From contig NW_026973668.1 in NCBI RefSeq assembly GCF_035594125.1, positions 3,310,001 through 3,374,000 on the forward strand: a stretch of DNA of 64,000 bases. The letters are read 5' to 3'. The position numbers and the translations under genes are program-made. The notes below the pieces were generated by a model. It did no database searches, had not been told where the DNA came from, and saw only the letters and a list, made by a program, of their open reading frames with translations. The DNA is from Scylla paramamosain (Eukaryota > Arthropoda > Malacostraca > Decapoda > Portunidae). How positions within the stretch are numbered: position 1 is the first letter of the stretch; each line of letters opens with the position of its first letter. Of this stretch, positions 35,911-48,800 are shown piece by piece.

Positions 35911-37345
35911 TGTGAGATTCTCTCTGTGTCTCTGTCAAGGACACTGGTGTTTAATTTATTGGGTTTTCCTTGTTTCCTCCTTTGAATATTGGTGTAATAT
36001 TTGGTGTGTTGCAATCTTTTGGCACTCTTCCCTGTGGTAGTGATGTCACCACCAGACTGTGAATTTTATCAGCCAGTTGTTCTGTGCATTCCTTCAATAT
36101 CCAGTTTGACACTCCATCTGGACCAGTTGCTTTATTTACATCAAGTTGTTCCTTCATCTTAAGTATTTCCTCATAACTGACTGGGACTGTACTTAGTATA
36201 TTCCTCACCAACTCATCCCTTCCAGCATCAAAGCCCTTCCACAGTAAATACCGATCTGAAACTACTGTTCCCCGCCTCCGCCACGTCCTGTGCGTCCTCC
36301 CAGACTCTTCCTTCAACTTTCAGTCTGGATACACCCTCCTTCTTCTTCATCTTCCCAGTAATATGTCTAAAGAACAGTTTGGCTTCATTTGTACGCTTAT
36401 CTGTTGCATCTCTTTTGTAGTTCTCCGTTCTCGTCGTCTCGACGTACTTGTCTCTGGCTTCGGTGCATTCCTCCCGTCTGCTCTCAGTCTTCCTCCTCTT
36501 CCGTCCGTTGCAAGCATTTCACTCACAATTTGTAGCCTCTTTGCATTTTGTATTGAACCATTCTTTACCCTTTCTACATCCTGCTCCTCCTTTGGGCACA
36601 GATTTCTCCGCACCGCAGCCGCGCGTCCTCGTCAACTCGTGCAGCTCTTCCCGAACGCCTCCCGCGTCTTGGGAGTCTTTCTGGTCCGCGGCAGCAGAGT
36701 GCTTTCTTAATCTTTCCAGGTGGGCTTTACTATATTTAAATCTTTTCACTTTATAATTTTGATCAAGGATTACTTGTCCATTCTTCAAATGAAATTGCAT
36801 GAACACCTGATCACTTTTACCTGGAGGGCTATCACAGTGTATAGTTTGAATAATTTCCATGTCCTTGGCAAACACTAAATGAAGTGTTGGTGGTTTATCT
36901 CCTCCACTAAATCTGGCATCACAATCAACCCACTGAGTCATCAAGTTCTCCACCGCCCAGTTTAACAGTCTGTTACTCCATGAGCTGTCACATCCCCTAG
37001 TTGTCAATGTCTCACAATTTATCTCCTTACAGTTAAAATCACCAACAATAACTATATCACTACTTTCCATCACTACCTTTTCAAGACCTTTTAACATATC
37101 CACCAACATCTCTTTGTGCTCTTCTTTTCTCCAAGCATTGGTCACAGGTGGCACATACACTCCCACATAATTCGTTATCCTTTCATTTCCACTTCTATTT
37201 ACTTGTACAATTTCAGAATTGTCTTCACTTTTCATTACCTTCACCATTTTGACACATTTTTTAGTCAGAATTGTCACTCCCCCTCCTCCCTTGTCACTTC
37301 TGTTTCTCAGCCACAGATCATATTTATCATCACCAGTGCCAGTGT
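35205..37345 (-). mobile_element. LINE family P copy with its RT core missing
   Basis: Minus strand, starting with an endonuclease region (VIVGDFNC, WSNRLLNWAVENL, 36519-37277) and the first RT blocks (KEQLDVNKATGPDGVSNWIL, 35951-36316). After a (GT)n array it resumes with the C-terminal region (HISKITGETYNLLRRIRQAF, LIRPRLEYAAVVWSPY, SVDVWNSLDEEIV, 35205-35815). The catalytic core with the YADD box is absent and replaced by the microsatellite at 35822-35912. The 3' end near 35205 abuts (AC)n on the minus strand (AAGTAAACACACAC). It lies directly downstream of GRWD1-B. Confidence 0.82.
35822..35912. repeat. (GT)n microsatellite inside LINE P
   Basis: About 44 GT units exactly where the LINE P reverse-transcriptase core should be. 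Confidence 0.95.
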
Positions 37346-37623
37346 GTGCTTCACCTAGGCAGTTGTGTGGCAGTCAGCCAGTCAGCCATTCCCCTACGGA
37401 AAGAGCTCAGAGCTCATAGTGACCGATCTTTGGGCAGGACTGAGACCACTGACACACCACACGCCGGGACAGCGAGGCAACAACCCTCGGCTCACATTCC
37501 CTGCCTACTTGCTGCCAGGTGAACAGGGGCTGCACTTTAAGAGACTCACCCATTTGCCTCGCCACACCTGGGATTCCAACCCGAGCCTTCTTGGTTGTGA
37601 GCCGAGCGTGCTAACCACTACAC

Positions 37624-37626
<3 letters not shown>
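37346..37626 (-). mobile_element. tRNA-Val-derived SINE
   Basis: Read on the minus strand from 37626, the head TAGTGTAGTGGTTAGCACGC matches the A-box region of tRNA-Val, and GGGTTGGAATCCC about 35 bases on matches the B box (GGTTCGANTCC). A body of about 200 bp follows (GGGAATGTGAGCCGAGGGTT, then CACTATGAGCTCTGAGC), ending against the LINE P copy. It is a RNA polymerase III-type retroposon, as known in decapods. The 5' side abuts the (GT)n array at 37628. Confidence 0.75.
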
Positions 37627-37700
<74 letters not shown>

Positions 37701-38386
37701 GAGAGAAATGGTGAAACAAATAGATGGCACTGAGGGCCTTCCACTTTACTGGGTGTGTTTTTGGTGTGGCAGAGTGTTGCTGGGGTGTTGTATTGCTCAG
37801 TGTGTGTTGGGGCAGGAAAGTGTGTTTTGTGGTGCTTGTGGTGTGTGTTATTGTGTGTTTACTCACTCACACTGACCCTACCACACACAGATCCAATCCA
37901 GCCTCACCCACCATCACACCACCACCACCACTGCCATGCCCTTAGTCCAGGTGGCAGGTGGGAAGCACACCTAAGCACCTTGCCTTTACTCAACTTCTTG
38001 CCTGGACCGCGGTGGAGCCTGGCACGGTGGTGAGTCCCCGTGTGCCCGGAGCATTGGGGAGCCTGGCACTTGAATGGCACTCAAGGCCTTCCATTCTGCC
38101 GGGGTGGCTGCTGTGAACACAACTCTGGGGTGCCGCAGTGAGGGTCCCTAGGCTGTTGGGGTTTGTATTGGGGCTTGTGGTTTGTAGGGGTGTGGGACAG
38201 CTTTGAAGAGGTGTGGCCTGGTTTGGTGAGGTGACGTGAGGCTAGGAGGTGGTGGTGGTGGTGGTGGTGGCGATGGTGGTGGTGGTGGCGATGGTGGTGG
38301 TGGTGGTGGTAGGCTTGTGTGGGGGCTTGTGGTTTGTAGGAGTGTGGGACAGCTTTGAAGAGGTGTGGCTTGGTTTGGTGAGGTGT
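37627..38386. other. Non-coding stretch with (GT)n and (GGT)n
   Basis: (GT)n 37627-37698, G/T-rich sequence, (GGT)n 38240-38310, and an approximately 95-bp direct duplication (GGGGCTTGTGGTTTGTAGGx at 38170 and 38325 with GTGTGGGACAGCTTTGAAGA). No gene is recognised. Confidence 0.65.
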
Positions 38387-40938
38387 TCTTTTTTTTTTTT
38401 TTTTTTTTTTTTTTACAAGGGACACTGGCCAAGGGCAACAAAAATCCAATAGAAAAATAAAAATGCCCACTGAAATGCCAGTCCCATAAAAGGGTCCAAA
38501 GTGGTAGTCAAAAATTGAAGGATAAGTGTCTTGAAACCTCCCTTTTGAAAGAATTCAAGTCATAGGAAGGTGGAAATACAGAAGCAGGCAGGGAGTTCCA
38601 GAGTTTACCAGAGAAAGAGATGAATGATTGAGAATACTGGTTAACTCTTGCGTTAGAGAGGTGGACAGAATAGGGGTGAGAAAAAGAAGAAAGTCTTGTG
38701 CACCAAGGCCGTGGGAGGGGAGGAGGCATGCAGTTAGCAGGATTAGAAGAGCATTTAGCATGAAAATAGCGATAGAAGACAGCTAGAGATGCAGCATTGT
38801 GGTGATGAGAGAGAGGCTGAAGACAGTCAGTCAGAGGAGAGGAGTTGATGAGACAAAAAGCTTTTTTGATTCCACCCTGTCTAGAAGAGCAGTATGAGTG
38901 GAACCCCCCCCAGACGTGTGAAGCATACTCCACACATTGACAGATAAGGCCCTTGTACAGAGTTAGCAGCTGCTGGGTGAGAAAAAACTGGCGGAAACGT
39001 CTCAGAACGCCTAACTTTGTAGAAGCTTTTTTAGCTAGAGATGAGATGTGAAGTTTCCAGTTCAGATTATAACTAAAGGACAGACCGAGGATGTTCAGTG
39101 TAGAAGAGGTGGACAGTTGAGTGTCATTGAAGAAGAGGGGATAGTTGTCTGGAAGGTTGTGTCGAGTTGATAGATGGAGGAATTGAGTTTTTGAGGCATT
39201 GAACAATACCAAGTTTGCTCTGCCCCAATCACAAATTTTAGAAAGATCAGAAGTCAAGCGTTCTGTGGCTTCCCTGCATGAAATGTTTACTTCCTGAAGG
39301 GTTGGTTGTCTATGAAAAGATGTGGAAAAGTGCAGGGTGGTATCATCAGCGTAGGAGTGGATAGGACAAGAAGTTTGCTTTAGAAGATCATTAATGAATA
39401 ATAAGAAGAGAGTGGGTGACAGGACAGAACCCTGAGGGACACCATTGTTAATAGATTTAGGAGAAGAACAGTGACCGTCTACCACAACAGCAATAGAATG
39501 GTCAGAAAGGAAACTTGAGACGAAGTTACAGAGAGAAGGATAGAAGCCGTAGGAGGGTAGTTTGGAAATCAGAGCTTTGTGCCAGACTCTATCAGAAGCT
39601 TTTGATATGTCCAAGACAACAGCAAAAGTTTCACCAAAATCTGTAAAAGAGGACGACCAAGACTCGGTAAGGAAAGCCAGAAGATCACCAGTGGACCGGC
39701 GTTGACGGAACCCATACTGGCGATCAGATAGAAATTAAAGCAATAGGACGGTAGTTTGAGGGATTAGAACGGTCACCCTTTTTAGGAACGGGTTGAATGT
39801 AGGCAGACTTCCAGCAAGAAGGAAAGGTAGATGTTGACAGACAGAGCTGAAAGAGTTTGACTAGGCAAGGTGCAAGCACGGAGGCACAGTTTCGGAGAAC
39901 AATAGGAGGGACCCCATCAGGTCCATAAGCCTTCCGAGGGTTTAGGCCAGCGAGGGCATGGAAAACATCATTGCGAAGAATTTTAATAGGTGGCATGAAG
40001 TAGTCAGAGGGTGGAGGAGAGGGAGGAACAAGCCCAGAATCGTCCAAGGTAGAGCTTTTAGCAAAGATTTGAGCGAAGAGTTCAGCTTTAGAAATAGATG
40101 TGATAGCAGTGGTGCCATCTGGTTGAAATAAAGGAGGGAAAGAAGAAGAAGCAAAGTTATTGAAGACATTTTTGGCTAGATGCCAGTAGTCATGAGGGGA
40201 GTTAGATCTTGAGAGGTTTTGACACTTTCTATTAATGAAGGAGTTTTGGCTAGTTGGATAACAGGCTTGGCATGGTTCCAGGCAGAAATATAAAGTGCAT
40301 GAGATTCTGGTGATGGAAGGCTTAAGTACCTTTTGTGGGCCACCTCTCTATCATGTATAGCACGAGAACAAGTTGTGTTAAACCAAGGTTTGGAAGGTTT
40401 AGGTCGAGAAAAAGGGTGAGGAATGTACGCCTCCATGCCAGACACTATCACCTCTGTTATGCGCTCAGCACACAAAGACGGGTCTCTGACACGGAAGCAG
40501 TAGTCATTCCAAGGAAAATCAGCAAAATACCTCCTCATGTCCCCCAACTAGCAGAGGCAAAACGCCAGAGGCACCTTCGCTTAGGGGGATCCTGAGGAGG
40601 GATTGGAGCGATAGGACAAGATACAGATATGAGATTGTGATCGGAGGAGCCCAACGGAGAAGAAAGGGTGACAGCATAAGCAGAAGGATTAGAGGTCAGG
40701 AAAAGGTCAAGAATGTTGGGCGTATCTCCAAGACGGTCAGGAATACGAGTAGGGTGTTGCACCAATTGCTCTAGGTCATGGAGGATAGCAAAGTTGAAGG
40801 CTAGTTCACCAGGATGGTCAGTGAAGGGAGAGGAAAGCCAAAGCTGGTGGTGAACATTGAGGTCTCCAAGAATGGAGATCTATGCAAAAGAGAAGAGGGT
40901 CAGAATGTGCTCCACTTTGGAAGTTAAGTAGTCAAAGT
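38387..40938 (-). mobile_element. LINE family J, 5'-truncated copy with internal deletion
   Basis: Poly(T) at 38389-38414 marks the 3' end. Coding pieces at 38508-39614, 39724-40047 and 40176-40765 (minus) match residues from about 150 of the 31151 ORF onward. A 71-bp deletion at about 39732, compared with 47197-47267, shifts the frame between RT blocks, and other small lesions follow. YADD and SGVPQGS-type motifs (NNGVPQGSV here) remain. The 5' border is at about 40938, where host sequence GGTGAGGCTAGGAGG resumes; GGTGAGG also occurs beside the poly(T), a possible short target duplication. Confidence 0.87.
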
Positions 40939-41396
40939 AGGTGAGGCTAGGAGGTGGTGCTGTCAGGTTTGTGAGAGGTTTAAGAGATTCAGTGAGGGTA
41001 GGTTAGGTTTGTGAGGTTTGGTGAGGTTAGGCACAACTGGAAGGAGTTAAGTTTGTGAGGAGTTTGGTGAGGCTAGGCTAGGCTGGGAGGAGGTACTGCT
41101 AAGTTTGTGAGGAGTTTGGTGAGGCTAGGCTAGGCTATGAGGAGATACTGCTAAGTTTGTGAGGAGTTTGAAAGGTTTGTTTTTGTTTGGTCAGTTTATG
41201 AGGTGGAGGAGAAGGAGGTTAGGTTTAGTTAGGTTAGGAGGAGGAACAGACAGTGTTTCTGAAGAATTAAGAGGAGAAATAGATTAGGTTTGTGTGCATT
41301 TGAGAGGAGAAATAAGTTTGTCAGTAGTTGAGAGGAGAAAGATTAGATTATGTTTGGTTAGGTTAGGTTAGGCTAGCTTAGGTTAAGGGGACTGAC
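40939..41396. other. Non-coding G-rich stretch with tandem GGTGAGGCTAGGCTAGG units
   Basis: Repeats of about 60 bp (AAGTTTGTGAGGAGTTTGGT at about 41048, 41102 and 41153) and TTAGG-type runs at 41220-41395. No coding frame. Confidence 0.6.
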
Positions 41397-41876
41397 TGAC
41401 TTGGAAATCTGGAAAAAAATGAAAAATGCAAAAATTATCTTGTGACATCCTTGGGCCTAGTACTTCACAGAGCGCACCCAATAATTCGTCATACACGTTT
41501 AAACTGCCATATCAATGCCTCCCGTTCACACTCAGTCAGGGTCGCTGTAGGCGGGAGATGGTTGTAGAAAGTATTCGTTAAAAAAAAAGGTAAGAAAGTT
41601 TACGAGGAACAGCTTTCCTCATGGTGGAGCGCGGAAGTTTTCTCTTGCCGCCTGGCAGAGTGGGGCCGAGGAAGAGGCTCAGTGCTCATTGTACACGCTG
41701 AGAGAGGGAGGCAGTTTGTGATGCTCTCTTTCATCAACTCCTGCACCGCCTAGTGTTCACTCACTCCTCACTTTTTAGTCTCTTTCCCCACGGTGGGTAA
41801 GAGGAAGTCTTGCCTTGCCCAAAGGAGTGAGGTGCTGACAAAAGAACACAAATGGAAAATAACTCAGTCGGTCTCC
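41397..41876. mobile_element. Candidate non-autonomous TIR element
   Basis: The left end GGGGACTGACTGACTTGGAA and the right end, read inverted, GGAGACCGACTGAGTTATTT form imperfect terminal inverted repeats. It is flanked by TTAA at 41393-41396 and TTGA at 41877-41880, a possible decayed 4-bp target duplication. The interior (480 bp) is unlike the surrounding repeat-rich sequence and has no transposase. A Kolobok- or piggyBac-like origin is possible but unproven. Confidence 0.4.
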
Positions 41877-42193
41877 TTGAATTAGAGGAGGAGGAGGACC
41901 AGGCCAAGCTGGTGACGAGTTAACGGGTGTAGTTCAGCAGTTTGTCTTGTAGGAGGATGGGCAGAAAGAAACAGAGTGTGTGAGAGTGTAAGAATCAGTT
42001 TGGTTAGGTTAGGTTAGGTCTAGTTAGGAGGAGGAGGAGGAGGAGGTAAGGTTTTGTGAGAAGTGGATAGGAAAAGAATAAGTAAGTGAAGAGTTAACAG
42101 AAGAAAGAAGATTTTGTTAGATTAGGTGAAGGAAGAGATGGAGAGTTTTGTTATGAGTTAAAACACACACACCTGTTCCTCACCACCTCACAA

Positions 42194-42224
<31 letters not shown>

Positions 42225-42815
42225 ACAGCACCCTTGAAACAACACACACACACACTCCTCTCCTGCAGCACACACACTCCTCTCTCCTGCAGCATTCTGG
42301 AAATCAACTGATCTCACAGGATTTCCACATCACTGACAGCCAAGTTGAAGGACAGGGACCCAGAGAAGGCACAGCGGGTGAAGGGGCACAGCAAGAAGAC
42401 ACTGCTGGGGGAGGTGTGTGGAGGTGTTCCTGCCTCACCACTGCTTCCCTCTCCTCAGGTTGCCCGTGGATCGCGTCAGGCTGTTCAAGTTGGAGGGTGA
42501 CGCACATTCCACCTAGCACGCCATCTGTACGTCCAAGCTAAAGGTGGTGGGGGTGTGGAGGGTGCTTGTGGGGTTGTTATTGTGTTGGGGGTCTTTTTGG
42601 GGTGTTTGGGAGTGTTTGGGTGGTATTTTAGGATCCTTTGGGTGGTTTTGATATTTTTAGGTTTGTTTTGGGCTTGTTTGGGTTTTTGTGGAAGTTTGTG
42701 GGTTTTTTGTGGGTGTTTGTTTTTGAGGTTATTGATGTTTTCTTGGGGTTTGGGTGTTTAAGGATGTGTTTTGGGGTTAGTTTGTGGGTTTTTGGGGTTA
42801 TTTTTGGGTTGTTCT

Positions 42816-42819
<4 letters not shown>

Positions 42820-42883
<64 letters not shown>
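42820..42883. repeat. (GT)n microsatellite
   Basis: About 30 GT units in the first intron of the POLR3A fragment. T-rich, low-complexity sequence follows to 43470, and ORFs there are not genes. Confidence 0.95.
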
Positions 42884-42884
<1 letters not shown>

Positions 42885-44468
42885 TTTTGTCATGTTTTCA
42901 TTAGGTTTAGCATATTTTCCTTTTCTGTACAAATTTCTTCTTTTTTTCTTCTTTCCTCTCCATTTGCATGTTTCAGTTGACTTTGTGTGTTTTCATTGAG
43001 TTCTGTTTTTTTTTTGTCTTTTTTTTTTGTATATTTTTCTTCTTTTCCTTCTGATTTCCCTTCCATTCCTGTGTTTGCATTGAGTCTTGCTTGTTTTCAC
43101 TCAGTTTTCAGCATATTTCTCTTTTTTTCCAGCATATTTCTCTTCTTTCCTTCCATTTTCCCTTCCATTTCTATTTTTCCATCGAGTTTTGCATGTTTCC
43201 TGTCAGATTTTTGTATATTTCTCTTCTTTTGCATATTTGTCTCTTTTCTTTGTTTTTCCCTTCCATATGTGTGTTTCCTCAGTTTTGCATATTTGCTGTC
43301 ACATTTTTATATATTTCTCTTCTTTTCCTTGTTTTTTCCTTCCATGTGTGTTTCCATTGAGCTTTGCATGTTTCCTGTCACATTTTTATATATTTTTCTT
43401 GTTTTCCTGTATATTTCTTTCCTTTTCCTTCTCTTTCCCCCTCCGTGTGTGTCTCATCCCTTCCCCTCTCCCTCCCAGGTGAAGGACGGGGATGTGCGGG
43501 TGGAGCCAGACACCATCATCACCATGTGGCTGTTGGGCATCAGGAGCTGTGCCATGTACTACCACCTGCAGCACCTCTGCCAGCACATCACCAGGATCAT
43601 CATCAAGGGCCTCCCCTCCGCCAGCCGTGCCGTCATCAACCAGGTGTGTGCTGGTGGTGGTGGTGGTGGTGGTGTGCAAGTTTAACCTGACCTAATCTAA
43701 TGTAACCTAGCTTAACTTAACTGACCAGGTTTGTGGTGGTGTGCAAGTTTAATCTGATCTAATCTAACGTAACCTAACCTAACTGACCAAATGTGTGGTG
43801 GTGTAAGTTTATCCTAATCTAGCCTAGCCTGACACACTGTCCTTCACTGTCTAACACTGGAAAAGTCTTCTAAAACACTTGCAAAACCTGAGAAAACTGA
43901 GAAAACATTATAAACACACACACAAACACACACTAACACTCCTCAACACACCCTCCACTACACACCACCACCAGCACCCCTTAAACACCCCAACACACCA
44001 CAACACCACAAATCACAGCCTTAAAACACCACAATGCACACCCAATGCAGGACAAAAACACCCCCTACACCCGTAACATATCCCCATTGCCACAACACCC
44101 TTGAAATACCCCATAGCAACACCACAGATCCTTAGGTTGCCCATTACTTTGCAGAGCAACGCTGGGCCAGGAGGAAAGCAGAAACACAAACCCGTAGAAG
44201 GAGACGACCCGAGGGAGGCAAGGGCAACCCGCGGTGTGGACGGGACTCGCTACACCTCCAACAACTCCTGTGAAGTGTTCGCCCGTCTGGGCAGCGAGGC
44301 AGCGAGGGGCATTGTCACCCACGAGATCACTGTAACTATGAAAACACATGGACCAAGCGTGGACAAGTGGTGTGTCACGTTACTGGCGGACTTGTTGACG
44401 TGCAGGGGCCAGGTCTTGGGGACAGCACGTCACAGCCTGTCCAAGATGAGTGTGTTGATGCCTGCCTT

Positions 44469-44570
<102 letters not shown>

Positions 44571-44635
44571 ATGGGTGAGGTATGGCATATAGTCTAGTCA
44601 GTGAGTGGTTGAGTGAGAGCTTCAGTCTAATCAGC

Positions 44636-45296
44636 CAGCTATTCAATCAGTCAGCCAGTCACTCCCTAACTCAGATCAGTCCAACCATCCCTCCCTTCAT
44701 CTCTCCTTCTAGCCGTTCACTCGCTTATTCACTCACTCAACCAGTCAGTCAGTCAGTCAGTCAGTCACTCACTCACTCAACCAGTCAGTCACTCACACTC
44801 ACTCAACCAGTCAGTCAGTCAGTCACTCACTCACTCACTCAACCAGTCAGTCAGTCAGTCAGTCACTCACTCACTCATTCAACCAGTTAGTTAGTCAGTC
44901 AGTCAGTCAGTCAGTCAGTCAGTCAGTCAGTCAGTCAGTCAGTCAGTCAGTCAGTCAGTCAGTCAGTCAGTCACTCACTCACTCACTCGCTCACTCAACC
45001 AGTCAATCAGTCAGTTAGTCAATCACTCAACCAGTCAATCAGTCAGTCAGTCACTCACTCACTCAACCAGTCAATCAGTCAGTCAGTCAGTCACTTACTC
45101 ACTCACTCACTCACTCACTCAACCAATCAGTCAGTCAGTCAGTCAGTCACTCAGTCACTCACTCACTCACTCAGCCAGCCAGTCAGTTAATCCTTCTCCC
45201 TCATTAACCCACCCACCCAGTTAGTCAGTCAGTCAGTCAGTCACTCCCTCCCTCCCTCCCTCCCTCCCTCCCTCCCTCCCTCCCTCCCTCTCTCCA
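44636..45296. repeat. (CAGT)n/(CACT)n array ending in (CCCT)n
   Basis: About 600 bp of CAGT units mixed with CACT and CAAC variants, then (CCCT)n at 45243-45292, in the last intron of the POLR3A fragment. The CAGT unit is the reverse complement of the (CTGA)n family seen in the GRWD1 introns. Confidence 0.93.
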
Positions 45297-45775
45297 ATCA
45301 CCTAACTTAACCAGACCTCCATCCCTCCAGCCACCTAACCTCACATAGTTTGAGAAGACCGCAGACTGCCTGTTTGATGCGGCTACCACTGCCAGAGCAA
45401 CCCTATCGAGGGTGTGAGTAACAGCACCACCACGGGGAAGCCGATGAATGCAGGCCCAGGGGTGTTCAGGCTGGTCCACCACCGCTGCAGAGAGGCAAGA
45501 CCAGAGCCCAGGAAACTAGTATTTGATCATCCAGAAGTGCATGTACCTCTCTCTCTCTCTCTCCTGGTTGTAAGAGGGAGAGGGAGTAGGAGCCAAGACT
45601 GTGTGTGCCTCTCTCTCTTTCTTGGTTGTGAGAGGGAGTGGGGGTGAGTCCCTATCTGGCAGTGTTTGGTTGTGTGGATGTGGCCTTTATCATCATCATC
45701 ACTACTTGTTATGTTGTTAGGTGTTGTTATTGTGTTATTATTATTGCTGCTACTTTCCACCAGGAGCTGACAGGG

Positions 45776-45882
<107 letters not shown>

Positions 45883-45887
45883 TTTAT

Positions 45888-48800
45888 GTAGAAGGATACT
45901 GGCCAAGGACAACAAAAATCTAATAAAAAAAATGCCCACTGAAATGCCAATCCCATAAAATGGTCAAAGCAGTGGTCAAAAATTGGTGGATAAGTGTCTT
46001 GAAACCTCCCTCTTGAAGAAATTCGTCATAGGAAGGTGGAAATACAGAAGCAGGCAGGGAGTTCCAGAGTTTACCAGAGAAAGGGATGAATGATTGAGAA
46101 TACTGGTTAACTCTTGCATTAGAGAGGTGGACAGAATAGGGGTGAGAGAAACAAGAAAGTCTTGTGCAGCGAGGCCATGGAAGGAGGGGAGGCATGCAGT
46201 TAGCAAGATCAGAAGAGCAGTTGGCATGAAAATAGTGGTAGAAGACAGCTAGATATGCAACATTGTGGCAGTGAGAGAGGGGCTGAAGACAGTCAGTTAG
46301 AGGAGAGGAGTTGATGAGACGAAAAGCTTTTGATTCCACCCTGTCTAGAAGAGCAGTATAAGTGGAACCCCCCCAGACATGTGAAGCATACTCCATACAT
46401 GGACGGATAAGGCCCTTGTACAGAGTTAGCAGCTGGGGGGGTGAGAAAAACTGGCGGAGACGTCTCAGAACACCTAACTTCATAGAAGCTGTTTTAGCTA
46501 GAGATGAGATGTGAAGTTTCCAGTTCAGATTATAAGTAAAGGACAGACCGAGGATGTTCAGTGTAGAAGAGGGGGACAGTTGAGTGTCATTGAAGAAGAG
46601 GGGATAGTTGTCTGGAAGGTTGTGTCGAGTTGATAGATGGAGGAATTGAGTTTTTGAGGCATTGAACAATACCAAGTTTGCTCTGCCCCAATCAGAAATT
46701 TTAGAAAGATCAGAAGTCAGGCGTTCTGTGGCTTCCCTGCGTGATATGTTTACCTCCTGAAGGGTTGGACGTCTATGAAAAGACGTGGAAAAGTGCAGGG
46801 TGGTATCATCAGCATAGGAGTGGGTAGGACAAGAAGTTTGGTTTAGAAGATCATTAATGAATAATAAGAAGAGAGTGGGTGACAGGACAGAACCCTGAGG
46901 AACACCACTGTTAATAGATTTAGGAGAAGAACAGTGACCGTCTACCACAGCAGCAACAGAACGGTCAGAAAGGAAACTTGAGATGAAGTTACAGAGAGAA
47001 GGACAGAAACCATAGGAGGGTAGTTTGGAAATCAAAGCTTTGTGCCAGACTCTATCAAAAGCTTTTGATATGTCCAAGGCAACAGCAAAAGTTTCACCAA
47101 AGTCTCTAAAAGAGGATGACCAAGACTCAGTAAGGAAAGCCAGAAGATCACCAGTAGAGCGGCCTTGACGGAACCCATACTGGCGATCAGATAGAAGGTT
47201 GTGAAGTGATAGATGTTTAAGAATCTTCCTGTTGAGTATAGATTCAAAAACTTTAGATAAGCAGGAAATTAAAGCAATAGGACGGTAGTTTGAGGGATTA
47301 GAGCGGTCACCCTTTTTAGGAACAGGTTGAATGTAGGCAAACTTCCAGCAAGAAGGAAAGGTAGATGTTGACAGACAGAGCTGAAAGAGTTTGACTAGGC
47401 AAGGTGCAAGCACGGAGGCACAGTTTCGGAGAACAATAGGAGGGACCCCATCAGGTCCATAAGCCTTCCGAGGGTTTAGGCCAGCGAGGGCATGGAAAAC
47501 ATCATTGCGAAGAATTTTTATACGTGGCATGAAGTAGTCAGAGGGTGGAGGAGAGGGAGGAACAAGCCCAGAATCATCCAAGGTAGAGTTTTTAGCAAAG
47601 GTTTGAGCAAAGAGTTCAGCTTTAGAAATAGATGTGATAGCAGTGGTGCCATCTGGTTGAAGTAGAGGAGGGAAAGAAGAAGAAGCAAAGTTATTGGAGA
47701 TATTTTTGGCTACATGCCAGAAATCACGAGGGGAGTTAGATCTTGAAAGGTTTTGACATTTTCTGTTAATGAAGGAGTTTTTGGCTAGTTGGAGAACAGA
47801 CTTGGCATGGTTCCGGGCAGAAATATAAAGTGCATGAGATTCTGGTGATGGAAGGCTTAAGTACCTTTTGTGGGCCACCTCTCTATCATGTATAGCACGA
47901 GAACAAGCTGTGTTAAACCAAGGTTTAGAAGGTTTAGGACGAGAAAAAGAGTGAGGAATGTACGCCTCCATGCCAGACACTATCACCTCTGTTATGCGCT
48001 CAGCACGCGAAGACGGGTCTCTGACACGGAAGCAGTAGTCATTCCAAGGAAAATCAGCAAAATACCTCCTCAGGTCCCCCCAACTAGCAGAGGCAAAACG
48101 CAAGAGGCACCTTCGCTTAGGGGGATCCTGAGGAGGGATTGGAGTGATAGGACAAGATAAAGATTTGAGATTGTGATCGGAGGAGCCCAATGGAGAAGAA
48201 AGGGTGACAGCATAAGCAGAAGGATTAGAGGTCAGGAAAAGGTCAAGAATGTTGGGCGTATCTCCAAGATGGTCAGGAATACGAGTAGGGTGTTGCACCA
48301 ATTGCTCTAGGTCATGGAGGATAGCAAAGTTGTAGGCTAGTTCACCAGGATGGTCAGTGAAGGGAGAGGAAAGCCAAAGCTGGTGGTGAACATTGAAGTC
48401 TCCAAGAATGGAGATCTCTGCAAAAGGGAAGAGGGTCAGAATGTGCTCCACTTTGGAAGTTAAGTAGTCTAAGAATTTCTTATAGTCAGAGGAGTTAGGA
48501 GAGAGTATACAGCACAGATAAATTTAGTATGAGAATGACTCTGTAGTCGTAGCCAGATGGTGGAAAACTCGGAAGATTCAAGAGCGTGGGCACGAGAGCA
48601 GGTTAAGTCATTGCGCATATAAACGCAGCTTCCAGCTTTGGATCGAAAATGAGGATAGAGAAAGTAGGAGGGAACAGAAAAGGGGCTACTGTCAGTTGTC
48701 TCAGACACCTGAGTTTCAGTGAGGAAAAGAAGATGAGGTTTAGAAGAGGAGAGGTGGTGTTCTACAGATTGAAAATTAGATCTTAGACCGCGAATGTTGC

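Noticed and set aside
37565..37626. A tRNA-Val gene
   Set aside because: A and B boxes are present, but the acceptor stem and 3' end are not; the sequence continues into a SINE body.
42987..43450. Phe/Ser/Leu-rich ORFs between the POLR3A exons
   Set aside because: T-rich low-complexity intron sequence with overlapping open frames.
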